This document shows positions 57,001 through 64,000 of a DNA stretch of 64,000 nucleotides, in pieces (position 1 is the stretch's first letter; every line of letters starts with the position of its first letter). The stretch comes from Margaritispora aquatica (Eukaryota > Ascomycota > Leotiomycetes > Helotiales > Discinellaceae), in NCBI GenBank assembly GCA_007644065.1, contig VJWN01000006.1, positions 496,001-560,000 on the forward strand, in the 5' to 3' direction. Made by a program: the position numbers and the translations under genes. The notes under the pieces are model-generated. The model did not search any database. It was not told where the DNA came from and saw only the letters and a program-made list of their open reading frames with translations.

Positions 57001-58329
57001 GCTGGAGGTTTAGGAGCGATCTCATGGCAAGCGCAACTCGTATCACCAACTCGGCAAATTGGTGCAAGCACTACGATTTGAAGATCGAGACGTTGAAGAA
57101 CTCACCGTGAGAAGTATATGCAGTCATTGTTGGCGAAGCACACGAGGCTGTATTGTGGCGTAACCTGGCCAGTTACTTACATGGTGAAGGTATGCAGAAT
57201 GCGAAGGACACTTCATTTCTTTGGAACCTTGTACACTGACTTACGGACTGGATTCTAGGACAAGTTGTCCGCTGTGGTTGAGATGTCGGCCTCTATAAAG
57301 TCGAAGAGCATGGGAATTAAGGTAACGGGACGGTTACGAATTCATCCACGGTCCGCTGAAAGACCTACTGTTTCCATCAGCGCCGGGAAGCGGGATTTTG
57401 TTATAATTTTCCCGACATTACTACAACTACACCGTCGCTGACCAGGATCCTTGATCACTTGATCAGAGGAGGTACAATGGCCACCACAACACTAAGAATA
57501 ACTGCTAGCGTTATAATAAAACTCGGAAATCCATATATAATCGTTCTACAAGTTTAAAAAGCCGAAGGAGCTTGATGGTAGCGTCGCGGGTCGAGGTGTC
57601 TCATTACACTTTAATAAAAGCTCTCTATAATTCAGCTAGGCGGCGACGATGTTATTATAATTTTCAGAATTAATGGGGTATGAATGTTTAAAAGGGGTAT
57701 GTAATATAACTAAAATAAAAATAAATAGAAATTCTCATACATTCACAAATATTTAGGCACTTGAGCTCGAAGTATCTACGTTTTGTCTCGTCACAGGGTC
57801 TCAGCATGCAGGATAAACGTTATCATGGAAGTCTGTTAATGTCATAGATTCAAAACCGTCATCTACAACCCTCCTAGACATGGCTTGCCCAGAAACGCGG
57901 ACAGATGAAATCCATCTACGCTTCCAGGACCAAAGTTGTCTTGTGAGTATTTATCTACGGACAATCGCGTGCCCCCGTGCACGAGTCCATTCTTCTCCTG
58001 TCTTCTTCTTCCTCATCCCCTCTCCGTCCAGCAAGTCATGCAAAGCTCTCTCTCACAAGAGGACGAGCAGGGACATGCGCCGGATAATTGATACGACTTG
58101 GTGCCACAGTATCGGCATTGTCGTGTTGGGTGGTGGGCGCGCAACGCGACGTCAGGACCAGCTTGACGTCGCTGATTGCACTGGTTTGGGGATTGGCGGG
58201 TAAGTAGCCGTAACGAATGACATTTGGGGCGCTGAGGACACATCTAAGTGGCGCTCTTCCTTATTATTTTCTTCTTTCCTACTTCCCTCCCCTCATATCT
58301 TCAACATCATCATCGGATTGGTGATCCAT
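57001..58329. other. Intergenic, partly AT-rich degenerate DNA
   Basis: Promoter side of the receptor, then AT-rich DNA (about 57500-57760) with TTATAATAAA and TATAATT-like runs. It looks like decayed repeat DNA, but I find no terminal repeats or transposase. A plus-strand frame at 57880-58203 lacks any domain. Confidence 0.45.
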
Positions 58330-59220
58330 TTATCTGCGGATAACGAGACCATTGCGGCGAGATGAGGTGTTAACGTACTCGTCATCTGAAGAACAGCAGG
58401 AAGACGAATCGTCAGAGTATCCACAGCGAGATCCACCACAGTCAAGCTTGACGCGGTCACCTGCGCGGGTGATGCCATAGCGTTCACACGTGCAGTTGGC
58501 AGACTCGGAGCGGCTGCTGTAGTCGCTGAGCGAGGATGCAGAAGATGGAGAGTCGCTTCCTGAGCGGGAAGACAAGCTGGAGCCGACAGATGAAGGTGGG
58601 CTGGCAGACATGCTGTACTCGTAGTCGTCCATGGTAGCAGCGCTGAAGCGGGAAGTGAGTTCCTCAACTGTTGGGGCGCTGTAGTCGGCCTCCAAGATGT
58701 ACTTGGTTGCGTGGGGAGCAACTGGCTTGGGAGACTTGATTTGAGACACGGAGAGCGGGCGTCCTTTTGGGATGTCAACAGCGAGGCTGTCGCGGCGGGA
58801 TTCCCGGCGGGTGCTGGAGGAAGAGTGCTTTTCTCTCGTGGAAGACGATGGCTTGGAGCGGGAGCTTCGCTCAGATGAGGAGTGCTTGGATGAAGATGAA
58901 GTCTTGGAAGATGAGGAGGAGGAGCTGGGGACATCGAGGATGTTTAGGATGCGGCCGGTGGTTGGCTCGGTGGTGGAAGATTGGGCAGGGTCGTGGGAAA
59001 CGTGATATCCATCAATGATGTAGTAATACCAGTATCGTTGCCCAGCTTGAAGAGTTGCACCCTGGAATCTGAATGTACCCTTCCATGCACCTGACTTGGA
59101 GGAAGTCTTATCCTTGGAAAGAGGAAGTTGACCGGCATAGTTGTCCCAAGATCCGAGAAGATGAACGGTCTTGACACTGGAAGATGTGCGCAAATTGAAT
59201 GAAAGCTGAACGGCGGCCAT
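58330..59220 (-). CDS. CBM48 (AMPK-type glycogen-binding) domain protein
   Basis: Intronless, 296 aa. The N-terminal 95 residues form a CBM48/E-set domain like that of AMPK beta subunits: VQLSFNLRTSSSVKTVHLLG followed by SWDNYAGQLPLSKD, then GAWKGTFRF and YWYYYIIDGYHVSHDP. The rest is low-complexity: a Ser/Lys/Arg-rich stretch (about 100-155), a conserved-looking segment (KPVAPHATKYILEADYSAPT and VEELTSRFSAATMDDYEY), more Ser, and a Cys-rich end (NCTCERYGITRAG, DCGGSRCGY, CC). It lacks the SNF1-binding C-terminal domain of GAL83-type beta subunits, so it is probably a free-standing sugar-binding or scaffold protein. Confidence 0.85.
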   Translation of the reverse strand: MAAVQLSFNLRTSSSVKTVHLLGSWDNYAGQLPLSKDKTSSKSGAWKGTFRFQGATLQAGQRYWYYYIIDGYHVSHDPAQSSTTEPTTGRILNILDVPSSSSSSSKTSSSSKHSSSERSSRSKPSSSTREKHSSSSTRRESRRDSLAVDIPKGRPLSVSQIKSPKPVAPHATKYILEADYSAPTVEELTSRFSAATMDDYEYSMSASPPSSVGSSLSSRSGSDSPSSASSLSDYSSRSESANCTCERYGITRAGDRVKLDCGGSRCGYSDDSSSCCSSDDEYVNTSSRRNGLVIRR

Positions 59221-62200
59221 TGTCGAGGCTAATTAATGTAATTGACGGTGTGTTGGAAATTTGAAATTTGATTTGATTTGCAGTTGATTCGAGCAAGATG
59301 AGCTAGTATGAGTATTGATTGCGGATTGATGAGGTGAGTACAAATTATGGGAGAGTTGACCAGCAACTTGTGTATGTGAAATTAAAAACGAAGTGGTATT
59401 ATGAGCACAGCTCTGAGGTAAACAAAAACGAACAAAAAAACGACGGAAGTATAGAAACTAGCTCTGGAAGATTGACTGCTTGCTGAAGAGAAGAGAAAAG
59501 GATTAAACATTGGGGTCGAAGGTTACCTTTATGGAACGGCCAACGGAAAAGAAGCCACTCAGCCCATTATTCACTCGCATCCATAGTCACTTGCTCTGCG
59601 GTGCACTTTTGCTGGTGTGCATCTCGTCTGGACAAACCACGAAGATTGTGCATTGCAGCAATTGGATGCTGCAGCTGGTGGTGGGAGACATGCTGCAAGT
59701 CCCGGCGCGTACGCAACGTGAAAGACGGCAACTAGAGTGCTTTGGGATGTTGGCGACTAGATCCCAGTGCAGAGGAGCCAGTCAGCGAGGGAAGATGTGC
59801 TCGATATCCTCGCTAACGTACGCCCATCATGCAGAGGTACAAACAAACATCCAATCATCGTCCAAAACTTCTTAGCTGCCTGTCATCTCATGGTGATATC
59901 GAATAATGGACCGAAAACGAGGTGATGGGATGAATTGGATGGGTAAATAATCAGAACTCTTTCAAGGAACACATAATGTAGAAATTAAAATCTCTGCTGG
60001 GACGACCGAGCATGAACGGCTCAACCCGTGGTAATGACAAGGAGCAGCTTGCGAGCTTGTGCAATACGATGATATGCATTCTTCCTGCAAGTGTCTTTTA
60101 AATGGTGGTTGGCCAAATGATCACCTCGTAGCAACGAGGCCCGATTAAAGACCATCTGGAGGCACACGAGTTCATTCGAGACGTCAGGGAAGAGGTTTCG
60201 AGGCTCGAGAGACCGCTAGACTCTCAGTATCCGCTGCAATCTCGCAGTTCGCCAGTCGTATGAGTTCGCTGGGAGAAGGTATGATTCAAGGTGCTACTCC
60301 TCAGCAGTACGAGGAGGTGAAAGGTCGGCTGCCGGCAGGTCAAGATGCGACAAGAGGCTGGAAATGTATTTTTGTCTTTGCTTTCTTCCAAATGAGACAG
60401 GGAGGAGGGATTGCAGTCGACCGGCTCGCAAGAAAGACTTCCTGATGTATGCGACAGGGACATGATAGGACGCATGCAGTACCTGACAAGACAGTGTTCA
60501 TGTGATGGCCGGTGATCCTCCCCAGAGCTATGGGTGTAGTGCAGAAGTGGTGGCAGAAGACGGTTCATGTGGTTCGTGTGGTTCGATGTGCAGAATGAGA
60601 TCTCGAGGAGCGGAGAATTTCGACTGCAGAAGTTCTCAGGTTGCACTATCCTATCTGTGGATGTGTGGAGCACAAAATATGCAGGCGGTGCCAATGTGAT
60701 TCTGTGCATAAATCAATTTTGGGCGGGTAGAGGGAAAATAATCCTCAGCTTCTCAGCTCCAGGGGTTGAGAAGCAAAGAAAGGCAGGCTGGCAGAGGCTT
60801 CGGCATCTACCTTCCATTACGGAGGGAAAGGGATTTCAAAGGAAAAAGAAACCACATTGGCAACATGGTGACATGGTATTATGGTGACGAACGCAAAATA
60901 TGCACCAGAGACTGGAGGGTTGATTTGAGTCCAGGTGTGCAGGAGCACGATGACAGGAAAGCAGGGGAAACATCAAATGGAAATGCTGATAAGAACCTGG
61001 TCATGTGATATATACCCCGCCATGTCCGGTCCGTTCCACGGTTTCCCCTCCACCTGATCTCATTCACCGTCCCCAGATTGACATTACCTTGTAACATATC
61101 TACTGAGTCATTCTAACTAGGTTATTCTTGTTGAGGTTGTGGCATGTAAAATCATGCTCGTGGGTATAGCTGCTTCTTGGTGATCTGGGTCTTGAATCGT
61201 GTTGTGATAATATTCTAGTCTAGAGTCTCAAAAGAGTTGAAATAAGGGACAACGCATATATTCGGTCTTTCGAAATCTAGTAGCTGAGTAACATGTATAG
61301 ATTGAACAAGAGTAGGAGCAAATTGCTCCTTGAAGCTGAATAGCCGACTGTTCGGGTCTGGTGAACTAGTATCAAATTCTTTTCATGCTTTCTTCACATA
61401 GGTTACTCTTTCAAGTTGCAAGCAAAGTTTCAATTGCAGGAATAAACGAGGTTTTCCAGCACTATGTCTAGCAGAAGATCTCCTAGCACCTTTTGACAAA
61501 AAGTCATAGGCAGATACCAAATTGGAGCTGATCGGTTGAAAGATGAAACAATGAACAAGAGCGATTCATCAGGTGGTGTTGAAGAAGCGAAGACCCAAGA
61601 CTCAAGTTCTTAATCCGTTCAACGAAAAGATATTCACACGCACATTGGTTCCCAAGGATAGTCGGTCATGGGGGTACAGTCATATTCACCTTCTCGATGA
61701 TTCGTCAATCGAGATACAGCTGCTAGTTGTGTTCATATCGAGGTCAACACTGAATTGCAATTCGAACAACCGAATGTTTCAAGCACCGAAAGATGATAGA
61801 TATGGGAATTGTCTACTCTCCAGTCAGATGCATTTTTATGTTGAAGCATTGGAACAGTATAATATTAATAGTGCATTGCTGAACACAATGGTGTCGTTCT
61901 GGTGATGAGCCTGAAATTCGGCAACTTGTAAGGATACTTTGTCATCTTTTCCATACATCGAGGGCTATCGAAGCTGAAGAAGAGTGGCATTACGTCGAGC
62001 CCACATGTCTGACTCCGAGTATTCTCGCCGATTCGCAGGATCGTGGGCTGTTCATGTTTGATTCGTCTTCGATCCTGGATCGTACTTGGAGTTCTGACAT
62101 GTGGGTACTGTACTGGGTAGAGGAGATGGTCGTACTTGAAGGAATGCAGGACGCAAACATGGATATGCATCTTGTACTTTATCTGATGAGAGTGGGAGGG

Positions 62201-63751
62201 AGGATGGGAGAGTGGAAGAGAGAGTGGGCAACCTTTGCACCTAAAGAGGGATACAAGCACGACCGGTGAGAGTTGAACAGCATCGGATGAAAACACCCAA
62301 CTTCAGCCTCGCTTGGCAGACAAGTGGTTGATGGTGCCTGACAAGCCTGGTACAACCGTACAGCCAATATTCCGCTCTGCTGCCTGAGGCGTCTACTTTA
62401 TCGGAGGCACTTTGAAATTGTTCATTGGTCGGCAGACGCCGAGGAGCGGCAGATTATGGACCACGGCTGCACGGCATTCGTTTCAAATTATCGGTAAAAA
62501 CCCGACAACGACGTCACATTTTGGCAACAAACATGGGAAAATCCCTCCTTCTCGTACAACGTATGTTGTTGTTGTTCCTCACCATTTTTTGAATCACTTA
62601 GCGTCCTCCTAAATTAAGTTAAGCTGTTAAGGTACCTTACTTCGTACAAGGCCCACGTCTCACTTCTATTATCATTTGCTATCACTGTCGGGTTCTGACG
62701 GTCACTCCAAGTCTTCTCGGAGTGTAGCCGAGGATTACTTGTCTTGAGGTATATATATATTTTTTTTATCTGAAGCAACAATAGCTCAGCATAGCATCAT
62801 ATGGCAGATCCTAAGCATGCTACAATACACAAACCAATGGAATACAGCTAAAGGCACATGTGTCTTGGCTTTCTGACAAAGTCTTACTCGAGTAACGTAC
62901 ATTCACTTCATCAGCGCATCTGTTATCAGTCTATGGTATCCACATCTGCAATGTTTGCCCCTCATCAAAAGTCAACCCCTTGTCAGGTTGAATGACTTTG
63001 ACACTTGAAATTGTTCGTAGTCATGCAACATTTCGTCATTTTTTGGCACATTGAGCCCCTATCAGTTTCGGTATTGATGAGATATCTGGAATTACTGGTA
63101 TCCAGACAATATGGAAGTCTGCAATTGGACTCCAATGGTAAAGGTTAAGCTAGGTCGCAGGCAAAGATTCATCCCACATCGTGAATCGCCGAATCACTTC
63201 AACACGACACGATACCTGAATCGAATGGCGAATCGAGAAAAGGATCTCATCAAGGTCTGAAAGAGTGGATACATTATGAAGATCAGCCAACGATATCTTG
63301 CTATTCGTTGTCCGGTTCGGTCTGATTTGGAGAAGTTCCTGCGAAAGTCACCAATCTCCACCTTAATTCTTAGGGGATGGTGGATCACTGAGGTAGTCGA
63401 CTTATTCCTCTTTAGGGACAATTCAAAAGCTAGGTTGGTATCGGTCAGTATCCGTCTTTTTCTAAACTACTTCCTCGAAATTCTTCATAAGGCTTGGGTG
63501 GTCTTCCTTCTCCAAAGAATTCCTTTGCTCACTTACAACCGCTCTAGCCGTCATCTTGACCGAGTATCACCAGCACGCACTTTTTCTCCACACTTATTGA
63601 TCCCGAGTAGAATCTGTTTCAGCTTGAACGCTAATAACGACTCCGCCATTATCCACACTCCCCAGAGAACCCCGAGTTACGATTCTCCACCTTAGAGATA
63701 CCCGCACTTCCCCAAGACTCGACCGGACAGGATCGGTCCTATATATACAAC
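59221..63751. other. 4.5 kb region without a recognisable gene
   Basis: Frames of 60 to 160 codons occur on both strands (for example 60224-60709 minus and 61865-62296 minus), but none shows a domain, sensible composition or splice-linked partner. A perfect 12-nt palindrome, TAAGGTACCTTA, lies at 62628-62639. I read the stretch as the CBM48 promoter plus a long upstream region or leader of the truncated gene at 63752; a non-coding transcript is possible. Confidence 0.5.
63740..63747 (+). promoter_or_regulatory. TATATATA next to the last gene start
   Basis: An alternating TA octamer only 4 nt before the ATG at 63752. If it is a working TATA box, transcription would begin after that ATG and the true start would lie further on, so it may instead be leader sequence. 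Confidence 0.3.
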
Positions 63752-64000
63752 ATGTCTGCCTCAAAATCACTTTCTGTTCCGAGACCTAGACCAGGAACTC
63801 GAAGACTCAGCAGTATGACAGCTACACCAAAAGACGTGAATGAGGGAGGCCCAGTTGTGGTCATTCCAGAGAGGCTGATGGCACAAAGATCGCAATCCTA
63901 CCAGAAGGGCTTCGCTGCGTCGAGTACGTTGATTCCTTTCTCTCCTCTTGATTAACTCAGGGATTCTGTCTCCAGAATATGCTACAATGTTTTAGCTGGG
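63752..64000 (+). CDS. 5' part of an unidentified gene, cut by the window end
   Basis: Begins MSASKSLSVPRPRPGTRRLS and continues open to GCGTCGA at about 63924, where GTACGT looks like an intron donor; the unspliced frame stops at 63955. The acceptor may be CTCCAG at about 63976 or lie outside the window. The first 57 residues are basic, Ser/Pro/Arg-rich and probably disordered, with a more ordered VVVIPERLMAQRSQSYQKGF. I do not recognise the family. The long gene-free DNA upstream suits a regulatory or signalling gene with a large promoter, but that is a guess. Confidence 0.5.

Noticed and set aside
60224..60709. 161-codon minus-strand frame
   Set aside because: No recognisable domain; His/Ser/Cys-rich mixed composition; no supporting splice signals or family resemblance.
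61865..62296. 143-codon minus-strand frame
   Set aside because: Random-looking composition, no family, overlapped by frames in other phases.
62628..62639. TAAGGTACCTTA palindrome as a transposon end or target site
   Set aside because: No partner inverted repeat or transposase reading frame nearby; short palindromes occur by chance.
1..64000. tRNA, rRNA or CRISPR features
   Set aside because: I looked for tRNA T-loop motifs and for regular spaced repeats and found none convincing; CRISPR is not expected in a fungal nuclear genome. A covariance-model scan would settle the tRNA question.

Overview
The window is nuclear DNA of a filamentous ascomycete (Pezizomycotina). Most genes carry short introns of 43 to 120 nt with GTRNGY donors, CTAAC or CTAAT-like branch sites and YAG acceptors. 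The gene set is typical of moulds: nuc-2/PHO81, HET and NB-ARC domains, a fungal rhodopsin-domain protein, RRN6 and a fungal P450. Protein flavour and low density suggest a Leotiomycete, but that is inference. I rebuilt gene models by hand from splice signals and reading-frame continuity. Multi-exon totals are given only where coding lengths divide by three.

Layout. 0.5-4.0 kb: SPX-ankyrin-GDPD regulator (nuc-2/PHO81 type) whose start codon is split by an intron. 5.6-7.1 kb: CUE-domain autophagy adaptor (CUE5 type). 7.6-8.3 kb: secreted CHRD-like protein. 9.3-10.3 kb: SAM35 of the mitochondrial outer membrane. 10.3-12.3 kb: gene-free and repeat-rich. 12.3-14.3 kb: a small conserved-looking protein and a PITH protein. 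14.7-20.3 kb: RRN6, SPC25, a single-domain GFA protein and MZT1. 20.9-23.9 kb: CHY/RING ubiquitin ligase and a LYR-motif protein. 25.0-27.1 kb: eleven-exon rhodopsin-domain membrane protein. 27.2-30.2 kb: hotdog thioesterase and Rds1-like ferritin-fold secreted protein. 33.3-36.1 kb: SPX-domain low-affinity phosphate transporter. 36.6-41.6 kb: double-GFA protein, P450 and SDR. 41.9-47.7 kb: RGP1, MOB1 and ATP5 (OSCP). 48.1-51.5 kb: cytosolic GH63-like glucosidase. 53.7-57.0 kb: complete HET / NB-ARC / TPR NOD-like receptor. 58.3-59.2 kb: CBM48 protein. 59.2-63.7 kb: no recognisable gene. 63.75 kb: 5' end of a truncated gene.

The genes are mostly unrelated housekeeping loci with separate promoters. 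Some share themes. Two SPX proteins, the Pho-pathway regulator and a phosphate transporter, lie 30 kb apart, and the regulator has a CACGTG box (the NUC-1/Pho4-type site) upstream. SPC25 and MZT1 both serve spindle and kinetochore function, and MOB1 acts in mitotic exit. SAM35, ATP5 and probably the LYR protein are mitochondrial. The P450 and SDR are adjacent on the same strand but do not make a convincing biosynthetic cluster. The most distinctive locus is the NOD-like receptor. It has an N-terminal HET effector, an NB-ARC switch and about eight 42-residue TPRs, two of which are almost identical at DNA level. That is the pattern of a rapidly diversifying fungal incompatibility or innate immune receptor, and it sits next to AT-rich gene-poor DNA.
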